Below are positions 52,783 to 62,116 of a stretch of 64,000 bases of DNA, piece by piece. Within the stretch, counting starts at the first letter, position 1; each line of letters opens with the position of its first letter. The position numbers and the translations under genes are program-made. Origin of the DNA: an uncultured Mycobacterium sp. (GTDB lineage: Bacteria > Actinomycetota > Actinomycetes > Mycobacteriales > Mycobacteriaceae); NCBI GenBank assembly GCA_900078375.1, contig FLQS01000045.1:1-64000 (forward strand), in the 5' to 3' direction. The notes beneath the pieces are model-generated. The model was not told where the DNA came from and did no database searches. It saw only the letters and a program-made list of their open reading frames with translations.

Positions 52783-53948
52783 CTCGCCAAGCAGGCGGGG
52801 GGCGGACGTTCGTTGGCGTGGCCCTGACTTTTGCGGCGGTCTATCTCGCCGCTGGGGCACTGATGCCGTTGATGGTGGTGTACCGGGAACGGTGGTCGCT
52901 TTCCGCGGCGACGATGACGCTCGCGTTCGCCGCGTTCGCGCCTGCGTTCCTGGCGGCAGTCCTCACTCTCGGATCGCTCTCGGACCGGATTGGGCGGCGT
53001 CCCGTGCTGATTGGGGCGCTGCTGATTCAGATCGGGTCGATCGTCATGTTCCTCGTCGCCCCGAATGTCGGGTGGGTGATCGGTGCCCGCGTCATGCAGG
53101 GCTTCGCTACCGGCGCCGCCACGCCCGCATTCACCGCCGCGCTCGTCGAACTCGCCCCCTTGGGCCGAAAGCCATTGGGCACCATGATCGGAAGTGTCAG
53201 CCTGACGGGCGGCCTCGCCGCCGGGTCGTTGTTGGCCGGTCTCGTCGTCCAGCTGACCGGCCACGCGAATGCCGTCACCTTCCTTGCGCTGGCGGTCATC
53301 ACGGCCGCCGGAATCGGCGCTGTTGTCAGCTGGCGTGAGCCGCTCACCCGCGCCCCCGGTGCGGAGCGCGCACACGGCCCACGACTGGCCGTCCCACCCT
53401 GTGCGCGAACCGAATTCGCCGGTGCCGTGCCCGTGCTCGCTGGGGTATGGATGGTCTCTGGTCTGTCCGGAGGTATCGCCCCGAGTCTGGTGCGCAGCGT
53501 CTTCGGGGTGAACAGCGGCCTGCTCAACGGCTTGTCGGGTTTCGTCGCACCGGCGGCTTCCACGGTCGTAGGTGTGGCCGTCGGGCGTGCCCTGCCGCGG
53601 CGCATGATGGTCGTCGGCATCCTGGCCTCGGTCGTCGGGACCGCAGGCGTCGTCGCCGGCGTCGTCACCGGGCAGCTGACCACCATGATCGCCGGACAGA
53701 CCATCGCGGGTGCCGGCTTCGGTGCATCGTTCACCGCTGCCCTGCGACTCGTGATGCCGCTGGCGAAGGAGCACGAACGAGCCGGGCTGGCGGCCGCGAT
53801 CTATCTCGTCTCCTACACGGCGTTCGGCGTGCCGATGGTGCTCGCGGGACAGGCGGTGAGCGCGTACGGCACGGGACCGACCATCATTTGGTTCGGAGTG
53901 GTGGCGTGCGCCCTCGCGCTACTTGGGCTGCGGCGCGGCCGCGAGTAG
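52779..53948 (+). CDS. MFS transporter
   Basis: This 389-residue major facilitator has about 12 hydrophobic helices and the loop 2-3 motif GSLSDRIGRRPVLIGALL. It is a likely drug or metabolite exporter; no substrate is evident. It is translationally coupled to the upstream SDR gene. Control by the divergent MocR-type protein is inferred. Confidence 0.87.
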   Translation: MTRQAGGGRTFVGVALTFAAVYLAAGALMPLMVVYRERWSLSAATMTLAFAAFAPAFLAAVLTLGSLSDRIGRRPVLIGALLIQIGSIVMFLVAPNVGWVIGARVMQGFATGAATPAFTAALVELAPLGRKPLGTMIGSVSLTGGLAAGSLLAGLVVQLTGHANAVTFLALAVITAAGIGAVVSWREPLTRAPGAERAHGPRLAVPPCARTEFAGAVPVLAGVWMVSGLSGGIAPSLVRSVFGVNSGLLNGLSGFVAPAASTVVGVAVGRALPRRMMVVGILASVVGTAGVVAGVVTGQLTTMIAGQTIAGAGFGASFTAALRLVMPLAKEHERAGLAAAIYLVSYTAFGVPMVLAGQAVSAYGTGPTIIWFGVVACALALLGLRRGRE

Positions 53949-54222
53949 TTGGTCGAACGCCGGTTGCATGAAGTCGGCGTAGTTGCCGGAGTCGGGCAGT
54001 GCGCTGCGGTCAGCGGTCGCGCCGATCGAGATGGCGCCGAGCATCGGCGAAGTAGATCGGCTCGGTTGGTCCCGGCGCGTTGCTCACCGTGGTGGTGGCG
54101 ATGGCCGGTGCGGAGAACGGCAGGGCGGCGATCGAGGTCCCAGCGGGTGCAGCCTGCTCCAGGGTCATCGTGAATTGCCCGAGGCGGCCAGATCGACGGC
54201 GTCGCGCCCGTACGCTACAGCG
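53949..54222. other. Gap with no supported gene
   Basis: This 274-base stretch has no convincing frame. On the minus strand two short frames side by side (ending near 54010 and, overlapping the MFS end, at 53919) read like a gene split by a frameshift (IYFADARRHLD and SGNYADFMQPAFDQLLAAA), but I recognise neither. Confidence 0.35.
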
Positions 54223-55104
54223 ATGCGGACAGTGCGGTCCTACGTCCGGTGGGCGGTCAGAGCCAAGCCAGGTGACTACGTGATCGCGCTGGGCGCCGCG
54301 TCGGCGTCGGTTCCGCTCGTCGGGCGTCATCTCGAGGTTCTCGCGGGGTTTGCGGCCCTTGGTGTGGGTGGTCGACGCTATGTATCGAGCATCGGCGTCG
54401 GCTTGGCGCGGGCACGGTTGGGCTCCATAAGCACCGAGGAGCGAAATACCCAGCGCGCGTTCACACCTGGCCTCTTGAGCGAGGCGTTGGACGGTGTCGT
54501 CTCCGCCGAGGATCTCGCCCAGCCGTGGCCGGTATACCGGGAGCGCGCGCCGTTTTTGAAAGCGGCCGGCCAAAGGCGATATGTGTACCGCTCGTCGGTG
54601 CGTTACGGCGACCGGCCAAGTCAGCTGCTCGACGTCTGGCGTAGCCAGGATCCGGCGGCTCTCCAGAAGCCGGCGCCGGTTCTGGTCTTCGGCAGCCGGG
54701 AGTTGCAGGGCCATGCGCTGATGGCGCACTTGGTGCGGCGGGGGTGGGTGTGCCTGTCAATTCAGTACGGGTCGAGCCCTCGACACCGCTGGCCGCGCCA
54801 GATCACCGACGTCAAGGCTGCGATTGCCTGGGCGCGGGCCAACGCCGAGCAGTTCGGGGGTGATCCGAGTTTCGTCGCCGTCGCTGGGTGTTCGGCAGGC
54901 GGTCACTTGGCCACCTTGGCCGGACTGACGAACGGCGACCCGCAGTGGCAAGCCGAGCTTCACGCGGATGCCGACACATCGGTCGATGCTGTGGTCAGCG
55001 TGTACGGCCTGTACCACTGGCACGATAAGAGCACCGCCATCGGCCGCTTCCTTCATCACGTCCACCAGGACCGACGCGATGGCACGGTCACGTCGGCCAT
55101 CTGA
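54223..55104 (+). pseudogene. Alpha/beta-hydrolase (esterase/lipase), decayed
   Basis: The 293-residue frame has a mycobacterial esterase look: a hydrophobic N-terminus, a conserved middle and the nucleophile elbow GCSAGGHLA. The oxyanion HGG segment expected after PVLVF is deleted (PVLVFGSRELQGHAL), and the frame stops after about 30 residues beyond VSVYGLYHW, so the catalytic Asp and His region of about 100 residues is lost. It is most likely a pseudogene, although the frame itself is open. Confidence 0.7.
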
Positions 55105-55116
55105 ACGGAGTGATTC

Positions 55117-56085
55117 GTGGACGTGTTGTCAACAGACTGGTCGCGGTCGATCGGGATCGATGTGCCGATCGTCAACGCTCCGATGGGCGGCGTCGCCGGC
55201 GGTGCACTGGCCGCGGCGGTGTCCCGCGCGGGCGGCCTCGGGATGATCGGAATGGGCAGCGCGGCCACCGCCGAGCGGCTCGCCGCGGAGCTTCACCACG
55301 TGTCAAAGCTGGATCGTCCCTTCGGAATCGGGCTCGTGGACTGGGTGGCCGCCAACCAGCCGGACCTGCTGACGACGGCGGTGGCCGCCGGCCCGGCGCT
55401 GCTCTGCATCAGCTTCGGTGAGACGTGGGAATGGGTGACGCGCGCCCACGATGCGGGAGTGATCGCCGCGACCCAGGTCAGTGATCTGGCCGGCGCCGAA
55501 CGTGCGGTCGCGGCAGGCATCGACGTGGTGATCGCCCGTGGGGCTGAGGGCGGTGGTCACGGCCAGCCACTCGTCAGCACCCTGCCGCTGCTGACTGAGC
55601 TGCTCGAGCACCTGCCCGTCCCGGTGTTGGCGGGCGGGGGGATTGGGTCGGGACGCGGGCTGGCCGCCGTTCTCGCCGCGGGCGCGTCGGCGGCCTGGTT
55701 GGGCACGGCGTTCTGCGCGTGTACCGAATCGCTGCTGTCCGACGCGGCGCGGAACGCAATGCTGGCGGCGGGGGACACCGACACCATGCTCACTCGGGTA
55801 TTCGATATCGCGCAGGGATATCCCTGGCCGCCACAGCTACCAGAACGGGTGCTGCGCAACAGCTTCAGTGATCGGTGGGACGGCGACGAGGATTCGCTGA
55901 GCGTCGATCCCGCCGCGGCTGCGCAGTTGGCACAGGCCATCGCATCCGAGGACTACTCGCAGGCACCGATCAACGCCGGCCAGGCCGTCGGGTCGCTCAC
56001 CACCGTCTCGTCCGCTGCCGAGGTGATAACGCAGCTGAGTTCGGCTGCAGCGGAACTGCTTTCGCCCCGGCCTACGCGGGATTGA
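55117..56085 (+). CDS. Nitronate monooxygenase family flavoprotein
   Basis: This 322-residue FMN TIM-barrel protein of the 2-nitropropane dioxygenase family has PIVNAPMGGVAGGALAAAVS at the start, GAEGGGHG, and VLAGGGIGSGRGLAAVLAAGA in the phosphate-binding region. It oxidises alkyl nitronates; related proteins act as enoyl reductases, so the substrate is uncertain. It starts with GTG at 55117, 12 bases after the broken esterase. Confidence 0.87.
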   Translation: MDVLSTDWSRSIGIDVPIVNAPMGGVAGGALAAAVSRAGGLGMIGMGSAATAERLAAELHHVSKLDRPFGIGLVDWVAANQPDLLTTAVAAGPALLCISFGETWEWVTRAHDAGVIAATQVSDLAGAERAVAAGIDVVIARGAEGGGHGQPLVSTLPLLTELLEHLPVPVLAGGGIGSGRGLAAVLAAGASAAWLGTAFCACTESLLSDAARNAMLAAGDTDTMLTRVFDIAQGYPWPPQLPERVLRNSFSDRWDGDEDSLSVDPAAAAQLAQAIASEDYSQAPINAGQAVGSLTTVSSAAEVITQLSSAAAELLSPRPTRD

Positions 56086-56179
56086 ACGCGTGCCGTGGGA
56101 TGGTCAGCGGTAGGTCGACCGAGCTGACCAGGCCTGGTTCGGCGGCGACCACATAGGGCGCCGCGTTGACCACGCATCG
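56072..56179 (-). pseudogene. C-terminal remnant of a dihydrodipicolinate-reductase-like gene
   Basis: The last 34 codons read VVNAAPYVVAAEPGLVSS, then VDLPLTIPRHAF, a pattern like the end of DapB-like or amine-dehydrogenase-like proteins in mycobacteria. Nothing upstream continues the gene, and the region runs into the double-TetR gene. It is seen as a leftover 3' end; the family call is tentative. Confidence 0.4.
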
Positions 56180-56204
56180 CTTCCGGTGATTGTCGGTTGA
56201 CGAT

Positions 56205-57434
56205 TCAGCCGCGACGCTGGGCGACCCCACGCAACGAGGTGTCGCGGACAAGGATGAGCGAGGCCCTGGTGCCCAAGTCCCGCAGGATGTTCTCCGGAAT
56301 CCACCCGAGTTCCATGACCGCCCGGGCAAGCATCCCGTTCGACGGGCTGTCGATGTCGATCTCGCCCGACCGAATACCCTCGGCCAGCAGGGATTTCATC
56401 TGGTTGACGCGGGTCGAGAAGAGCCATCCGGGGCTCGCGGTGTCCGGGGGCGACTGGCGCATCCACGCCAACTGGATGCGGAATTCGTCACCGAAGCGGT
56501 CCAGCACATTGGTGTGGATCCAGGACATCGCGTCGATCTTCTCCAGCGGAGTGGAATCCGAACGCAGCACCCGGGTCCATCCGGGAGCGATCTTCTCGCC
56601 GAATGTGCGCATGATGTCGGCCAGCAGTTGATCCTTGGAGCCGATCAGCCGGTACACCGTTCCGGTGCCAAGGCCAGCGGCCGAGGCGATGTCCCTGATT
56701 GTGGTGAACTCAAACCCCTTGCGCCCGAACTCGGCCCGCGCGATCGCTCTGATGCGTGCGGCCCCGTCGTCGGGGTCGCTCAGCTCCTGCCACGACTGCA
56801 CCTCCTCGTCGGCGGCGAGGTACGCGGCCGACGCGTCGAGCTGGTCGTCGGTGACGGCGTGCGTGGCCAGACCCTCCAGCAGGATCCGGCAGAACAGGGC
56901 GGCGAGCTTGTCGGCGCCGGCATTGTGCCGGATGACATCGAGGCCGACGTGCAACATGGTCTGCACGAAGCGATCGGCGAGTACCGGAAGGTCGACGCGC
57001 GGCCCGATGTAGCCGCTCCACCTCGTGGCACGCAGTGTCTGCAGAGTGGCCTGCACGATCGCGGTGGGCCGCTGCCGCGCGAGTGCTGTCAGTTCCGGAT
57101 CCGGCGAGGGGAACTCGTAGAACGTCATCTGCAGCGCGGCGCGGTGGGTCACCGCGCATTGGGCGATCGCCGAACCGAGATCGACGAGGCGGTCGAACGC
57201 CGACGATGTTCCCGGATCGTCGAGCCGGCCGTCGGCTTGCCCGGCGATCCGGTCCAGGTCGTCGTGGTAGCGCCTGAGCAGCTCGCCGAGGATGGCTTCT
57301 TTGGACTCGAAGTGGTGGTACAGGCTTCCGGCCTGGATTCCCGCCGCGTCGGCGATGTCCTGCAGGGACGTCCGCAGCCCGGAGACGGCGATCAGCGCGG
57401 CCGCGGACTGGAGTATCTCGGTGCGCCGTGACAT
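56205..57434 (-). CDS. Tandem double-TetR transcriptional regulator
   Basis: This 409-residue protein carries two complete TetR-type units. The first helix-turn-helix (about 6-50) contains TSLQDIADAAGIQAGSLYHHF and the second (about 228-275) contains TTIRDIASAAGLGTGTVYRLI, each followed by a helical ligand-like domain. Normal TetR proteins have one unit of about 200 residues. The ATG at 57434 is chosen over an in-frame codon 37 residues upstream. It is divergent from the aldehyde dehydrogenase operon and probably represses it. Confidence 0.88.
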   Translation of the reverse strand: MSRRTEILQSAAALIAVSGLRTSLQDIADAAGIQAGSLYHHFESKEAILGELLRRYHDDLDRIAGQADGRLDDPGTSSAFDRLVDLGSAIAQCAVTHRAALQMTFYEFPSPDPELTALARQRPTAIVQATLQTLRATRWSGYIGPRVDLPVLADRFVQTMLHVGLDVIRHNAGADKLAALFCRILLEGLATHAVTDDQLDASAAYLAADEEVQSWQELSDPDDGAARIRAIARAEFGRKGFEFTTIRDIASAAGLGTGTVYRLIGSKDQLLADIMRTFGEKIAPGWTRVLRSDSTPLEKIDAMSWIHTNVLDRFGDEFRIQLAWMRQSPPDTASPGWLFSTRVNQMKSLLAEGIRSGEIDIDSPSNGMLARAVMELGWIPENILRDLGTRASLILVRDTSLRGVAQRRG

Positions 57435-57577
57435 GGCACCTCCGTCCAGCCGACCAGATGTTTGGTTAACGGTAGCAGAACGCTGGTCGCTCGCAGGCCG
57501 CTCTATCGTTGACGACGGGTGAGGTACTGGGTAGGGTCCGAACAAAAGTTAGGTCTGATACTCGACGGGCAGAAACA
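57435..57577. promoter_or_regulatory. Divergent promoter region, double-TetR / catabolic operon
   Basis: This 143-base gap lies between divergent genes. Motif TGTTTGGTTAACGGTAG at about 57459-57475 is AT-rich and partly symmetric (GTTAAC is self-complementary). It is a candidate operator for the TetR protein, by position only. Confidence 0.4.
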
Positions 57578-59053
57578 ATGGCTGACACACGCTTTGAGCC
57601 GAAGATGATGATCGACGGCAAGCTCGTCGACGGTGAGGCCGGCACCTTCACCAACATCAACCCGGCAACCGAAGAAGTCATCGGTAAGGTGGCCGATGCG
57701 TCGAAGGCGGACATGCACCGCGCCATCGATGCGGCCCGCCGTGCCTTCGACGACACCGATTGGGCCACCAACCACGCGTTTCGCCAGAAGTGCCTGCTGC
57801 AGTTGCAGGAGGCCATCGAGGGCGAGCAGGAGGAACTGCGCGAGGAACTCATCCGCGAGGTCGGCTGCCCGCGCGCCATCACCCACGGACCGCAGCTCGA
57901 TGCACCACTTGCGGACGCGTTGCGCTACCCGGCCCAACTGATCGACGAATACGCCTGGGAGACCTCGCTGGGTGACACCGTGGTGTCGGTCACCGGCGTC
58001 AACACCACCCGCAAGGTCTGGCGTGAGCCGGTGGGCGTCGTCGGAGCGATCGTCCCGTGGAACTTTCCGTTCGAGGTCACCGTCCAGAAGCTCGGCCAGG
58101 CACTGGGCACCGGCAACACCATCGTGCTGAAGCCGGCGCCCAATACGCCCTTCAACGCGACCCGGTTGGGCCGGCTGATCGCGGAGAACACCGACATCCC
58201 GCCCGGCGTGGTCAACGTCGTCACCGCGTCGGACCACTTTGTCGGCGAGGAACTTACGCTCTCGCCGAAGGTCGACATGATCTCGTTCACCGGGTCGACG
58301 GTGGTCGGGCAGCGGATCATGGAGAAAGGCGCCGCGACGATGAAGCGGCTTTTCCTTGAGCTGGGCGGCAAATCGGCGACCATCGTTCTGGAGGACGCGG
58401 ACTTCGCGCTCGGCTGCATGATGGGCATCGCACCCTGCATGCACGCCGGCCAAGGCTGCGCCAACCCCACCCGGTTACTGTTGCCCCGGTCCCGCTACGA
58501 CGAGGGCGTGGAGATTCTCCGCGGCATCTACGAAGGTGTCGCGGCAGGTGATCCGCAGGACCCGGGCACGTTGTGTGGCCCGGTGATCTCCGACCTGCAG
58601 CGCAGCCGCATTCGCGGCTACATCCAGAAGGGCGTCGAGGAGGGGGCAACCCTGCTCGTAGGCGGTGCCGAGGCGCCGGACGGGTTGGACACGGGATATT
58701 TCGTCAGGCCAACGCTTTTCGTCAACGTCGACAACTCCATGACCATCGCGCAGGAAGAGATCTTCGGGCCGGTGCTCTCGGTGATCCCGTTCGACGACGA
58801 GGACGACGCGGTGCGCATCGCCAACGACAGCCCCTACGGCCTGGCCGGCAATGTCATGGCCGGCTCGCTGGACAGGGCCCTGTCGGTGGCCAGGCGACTG
58901 CGGGCCGGGTTCATCGGTGTGAACGGCACCGCCGGATACGGCGCGGATACCCCATTCGGCGGCTACAAGGCCAGCGGCGTGGGCCGGCAGAACGGCACCG
59001 CCGGATTCGACCAGTACACCGAGATCAAATCGGTTGCCTACCCAGCGATTTAG
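57578..59053 (+). CDS. NAD-dependent aldehyde dehydrogenase
   Basis: This 491-residue enzyme has VPWNFPFEV, FTGSTVVGQ, catalytic Glu in LELGGKSATIV, catalytic Cys294 in AGQGCANPTRLL and EEIFGPVLSV. It oxidises an aldehyde to an acid, plausibly the product of the alcohol dehydrogenase (SDR) and P450s in the same operon. The ATG at 57578 is preferred over an in-frame upstream start. The stop is 11 bases before the P450. Confidence 0.93.
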   Translation: MADTRFEPKMMIDGKLVDGEAGTFTNINPATEEVIGKVADASKADMHRAIDAARRAFDDTDWATNHAFRQKCLLQLQEAIEGEQEELREELIREVGCPRAITHGPQLDAPLADALRYPAQLIDEYAWETSLGDTVVSVTGVNTTRKVWREPVGVVGAIVPWNFPFEVTVQKLGQALGTGNTIVLKPAPNTPFNATRLGRLIAENTDIPPGVVNVVTASDHFVGEELTLSPKVDMISFTGSTVVGQRIMEKGAATMKRLFLELGGKSATIVLEDADFALGCMMGIAPCMHAGQGCANPTRLLLPRSRYDEGVEILRGIYEGVAAGDPQDPGTLCGPVISDLQRSRIRGYIQKGVEEGATLLVGGAEAPDGLDTGYFVRPTLFVNVDNSMTIAQEEIFGPVLSVIPFDDEDDAVRIANDSPYGLAGNVMAGSLDRALSVARRLRAGFIGVNGTAGYGADTPFGGYKASGVGRQNGTAGFDQYTEIKSVAYPAI

Positions 59054-59064
59054 GAGTTCTTGTT

Positions 59065-60339
59065 TTGACTGATTTCGACGTCGTGGACTTTTTCACCGAC
59101 GAGACGCTCGTACCCGACCCGTATCCGTACTTCGACCACCTGCGGTCGAAATGCCCGGTGACGCCGGCCACCGCCTTCAACGTGCTGGCCGTCACCGGCT
59201 ACGACGCGGCGCTGAGCGTGTACAAGAACCCGGCGTTCTCGTCCTGCGTATCGGTCGCCGGACCGTTCTCGGGTATGCCGATCACGCCGGGTGACAGCGA
59301 TGACGTCTCGGAGCTGATCGAGCAGCACAGCGCGAACGTTCCGATGGCCGAACACATCACGTCGCAGGACCCGCCGCTGCACACCCGAACCCGCAGCCTG
59401 ATGAACACGCTGCTCACGCCCAAGCGCCTCAAAGAAAACGAAGAGTTCATGTGGCGGCTGGCCGATCAGCAGCTGGACACCTTCATCGCGAACGGGCAGT
59501 GCGAATTCCTAGTCGACTATGCAAAGCCCTTCTCGCTGTTGGTCATTGCTGACCTGCTCGGCGTGCCGGCAACAGACCATGAGGACTTCGCGGCGGTGTT
59601 CGCCAATGAGACGGTCGGAGAAATCGGCAAGGAGGCGCCCGCCTCGCACAACCCGCTGGAATGGCTCAACGACAGGTTCTACCGCTACCTCGACGAGCGC
59701 AGGCGCGCGCCGCGGCAGGACGTGCTCACCGGACTCGCACTGGCGAAGTATGAAGACGGGTCGACACCCGATCTCGCGGATGTGGTCAACCTGTCGACCT
59801 TCCTCTTCGCGGCCGGAAGTGAGACCACGACCAAGCTGGTGAGCTCGGCGGTGCGGTTCATCGCTGACAACCCGGGATCCGAACAGGCGCTCCGCGAGGA
59901 CCGCAGCAAGATTCCGGCGTTCCTCGAAGAGACCCTGCGGATGGAAAGCCCGGTCAAGGCGCACTTTCGGATGGCGCGCACGACAACGACGATCGGCGAT
60001 GTGACCGTCCCGGCCGGCACGACGGTGATGCTGTTGCCCGGAGCCTGTAATCGGGACGCCGACAAGTTCGAGCAGCCGCACGAGTTCCGCGCCGACCGGC
60101 GCAATGTGCGCGAGCACATGGCGTTCATCCGCGGTGCGCACTCCTGCCCGGGTGCACCCTTGGCCAGGGCTGAGGGACGAATTTCGCTGAACCGGATCCT
60201 GGATCGCATGACGGACATCAGAATTTCGGAGTCCGACCACGGTCCTGCCGACAACCGGCACTACCAATACGAGCCGACGTTCATCATGCGCGGGCTCAGC
60301 GAACTGCACATCACATTCACGCCGAGGGAGACACAATGA
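59065..60339 (+). CDS. Cytochrome P450
   Basis: This 424-residue soluble P450 has the I-helix LFAAGSETTTKL, the ExxR in EETLRM and the heme ligand Cys361. The heme loop is unusual: FIRGAHSCPGAPLAR instead of FGxGxHxCxG. The TTG start at 59065 is supported by AGGAG at 59052-59056. Bacterial enzymes like this hydroxylate terpenes or steroids. It overlaps the SDR gene by ATGA. Confidence 0.92.
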   Translation: MTDFDVVDFFTDETLVPDPYPYFDHLRSKCPVTPATAFNVLAVTGYDAALSVYKNPAFSSCVSVAGPFSGMPITPGDSDDVSELIEQHSANVPMAEHITSQDPPLHTRTRSLMNTLLTPKRLKENEEFMWRLADQQLDTFIANGQCEFLVDYAKPFSLLVIADLLGVPATDHEDFAAVFANETVGEIGKEAPASHNPLEWLNDRFYRYLDERRRAPRQDVLTGLALAKYEDGSTPDLADVVNLSTFLFAAGSETTTKLVSSAVRFIADNPGSEQALREDRSKIPAFLEETLRMESPVKAHFRMARTTTTIGDVTVPAGTTVMLLPGACNRDADKFEQPHEFRADRRNVREHMAFIRGAHSCPGAPLARAEGRISLNRILDRMTDIRISESDHGPADNRHYQYEPTFIMRGLSELHITFTPRETQ

Positions 60340-61217
60340 CCGGAAAGCTGGAAGGCAAGGTCGCTTTCATCACCGGTGCGGCGCGCGGGCAAGGCCGGGC
60401 GCACGCGATCGCGATGGCCAGGGAAGGTGCCGACATCATCGCCGTCGACATCTGCCGCGACATCCCGTCCAACCCTTACCCGTTGGCCACGCCCGATGAT
60501 CTGGCCGAGACCGAGCGCTCCATCAAGGAGATCGGCCGTCAAGTCCTGGCCAAGGTGGCCGACGTTCGCGAGCGCCACGAACTGCGCGACGCGGTCGAGG
60601 CGGGCGTGGCGAACTTCGGCAAGATCGACATCGTCGTCGCCAACGCCGGCATCCTGCCGATGGCGATGGGGCGACCGCACGACGCGATGTCGTTCGTCGA
60701 CGCCAGCGATGTGGACCTGCTCGGCGTGATGAATACCGTCGCCGTCACGGTGCCACACCTGCCCAGCGGGGCGTCGGTGATCATCACCGGTTCGACGGCG
60801 GGCATGATCCGGGGCACCACCGACAATCCGAACATGGGGCCCGGCGGACGTGGGTACGGCTGGAGCAAGCGGGTGATCATCTCCTACGTCGAAGAAATGT
60901 CACTCGCGTTGGCGGACAGGATGATCCGCGTCAACGCGATCCATCCGACCAACTGCAACACCCATCTGTTGCAGAACGACGGGATGTACAGCATGTTCCG
61001 GCCCGACCTGACGCAGGCGGGCAAGCAGGCCACCCGCGAAGATGCCGAGCCGTTGTTCACGCTCTTCCAGGCGATGCCGATCCCTTACATCGAGCCCGAG
61101 GACACGGCCAATCTCGGCGTGTTCCTCGCCAGCGACGACAGCCGCTACATCACCGGACAGCAGATCCGAGTCGACGGCGGCTCACTGCTCAAGTGGCCCA
61201 ACGGTCCTGGGGGATAG
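60336..61217 (+). CDS. Mycofactocin-coupled SDR-family oxidoreductase
   Basis: This 293-residue short-chain dehydrogenase has FITGAARGQGRAHAIAMA, VANAGIL, a catalytic serine in ITGSTAG and YGWSK. The TGAARGQGRAHA start, insertion YPLATPDDLAETER and IHPTNCNTHLL are features of the mycofactocin-dependent group, whose NAD is tightly held and re-oxidised by mycofactocin. It likely oxidises the alcohol made by the P450s. Mycofactocin genes themselves are not in the window. Confidence 0.9.
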   Translation: MTGKLEGKVAFITGAARGQGRAHAIAMAREGADIIAVDICRDIPSNPYPLATPDDLAETERSIKEIGRQVLAKVADVRERHELRDAVEAGVANFGKIDIVVANAGILPMAMGRPHDAMSFVDASDVDLLGVMNTVAVTVPHLPSGASVIITGSTAGMIRGTTDNPNMGPGGRGYGWSKRVIISYVEEMSLALADRMIRVNAIHPTNCNTHLLQNDGMYSMFRPDLTQAGKQATREDAEPLFTLFQAMPIPYIEPEDTANLGVFLASDDSRYITGQQIRVDGGSLLKWPNGPGG

Positions 61218-61226
61218 GGAGCACAC

Positions 61227-61322
61227 ATGGGCGCGGTAATCATGCTCGGCACGCTGCTCGGTTTGATCGTGCTGATCTTCGGTCTCGTCACCTATTTCGA
61301 TCCGGAGGCACGGAACCGATGA
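61227..61322 (+). CDS. 31-residue membrane peptide
   Basis: The frame reads MGAVIMLGTLLGLIVLIFGL, then VTYFDPEARNR: one hydrophobic helix and a charged tail. It sits between the SDR and the AveC-like membrane protein, with AGGGAG at 61216-61221 as ribosome site and an ATGA overlap with the next start, good signs of translation. It may be a small subunit of the membrane protein. Confidence 0.6.
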   Translation: MGAVIMLGTLLGLIVLIFGLVTYFDPEARNR

Positions 61323-62107
61323 ACACCGGGTTGACGCCGGTGATGATCGCCGGCCTTGCGTTCGCCTACGTCGGCGGCGTGGTGTTGCTGGCTGTCGGCG
61401 TGTATCTGAGCGTCCGGCGAGGCCGAATCCACCCGCTGTTGCTGGTGTCGATCTCGGCGATCTCCTTCTCGTGGATCGAGGCGCCGTACGACTGGGCGAT
61501 GTACGCCCAGTTCCCGCCCGCACTGCCGCGGATGCCGTCGTGGTGGCCGATGAACGTGACCTGGGGTGGCGGCTTGCCCTCCTCGGTGCCGATCGGCTAC
61601 ATCTCGTACTTCGTGTTCCCGGCGCTGATCGGCGCAGCCCTGGGCCGGTCGCTGGTCACGCGGTTCGGGTGGCGGCGACCGCAGACGTTGCTGATCACCG
61701 GCTTCGGGGTGGGCTTCTGCTGGGCGCTGTTCTTCAACGCCGTCGTCGGCGCCCAGCTCGGGGTCTTCTACTACGGCTACGTGATTCCCGGGCTGGCGAT
61801 CTTCGAGGGCACCAAACACCAGTACCCGATCTACGACTCCATCGCGATGGGCATCCAGATGATGGTGTTCGCCTACCTGCTCGGACGTACGGACGACCAG
61901 GGCCGCAACGTGATCGAAGTGTGGGCCGACAAGCGATCGTCAAGCAAGGTTGGCGCCGGGGTGCTGTCGATCGTCGCTGTCGTGATCGTCGGGCACCTCT
62001 TGTACGGGGCCGTCTTCGCGCCGCACCTCGCGACCAAGCTGGGTGGCTATGTGACTGTCGGCCCGACCGAGCAGCTCTTCCCTGGCGTGCCGAACCAACC
62101 CAGATAG
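61319..62107 (+). CDS. Multi-pass membrane protein, AveC-like
   Basis: This 262-residue protein has about seven hydrophobic helices. Motifs SWIEAPYDWAMYAQFPP and MPSWWPMN between helices recall the AveC-like family (spirocyclase-like) found in mycobacteria near P450 operons. The first ATG that avoids the SDR gene and overlaps the peptide stop (61319) is used. Whether it is an enzyme or a partner of the P450s is unknown. Confidence 0.7.
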   Translation: MNTGLTPVMIAGLAFAYVGGVVLLAVGVYLSVRRGRIHPLLLVSISAISFSWIEAPYDWAMYAQFPPALPRMPSWWPMNVTWGGGLPSSVPIGYISYFVFPALIGAALGRSLVTRFGWRRPQTLLITGFGVGFCWALFFNAVVGAQLGVFYYGYVIPGLAIFEGTKHQYPIYDSIAMGIQMMVFAYLLGRTDDQGRNVIEVWADKRSSSKVGAGVLSIVAVVIVGHLLYGAVFAPHLATKLGGYVTVGPTEQLFPGVPNQPR

Positions 62108-62116
62108 GTCCATCTT

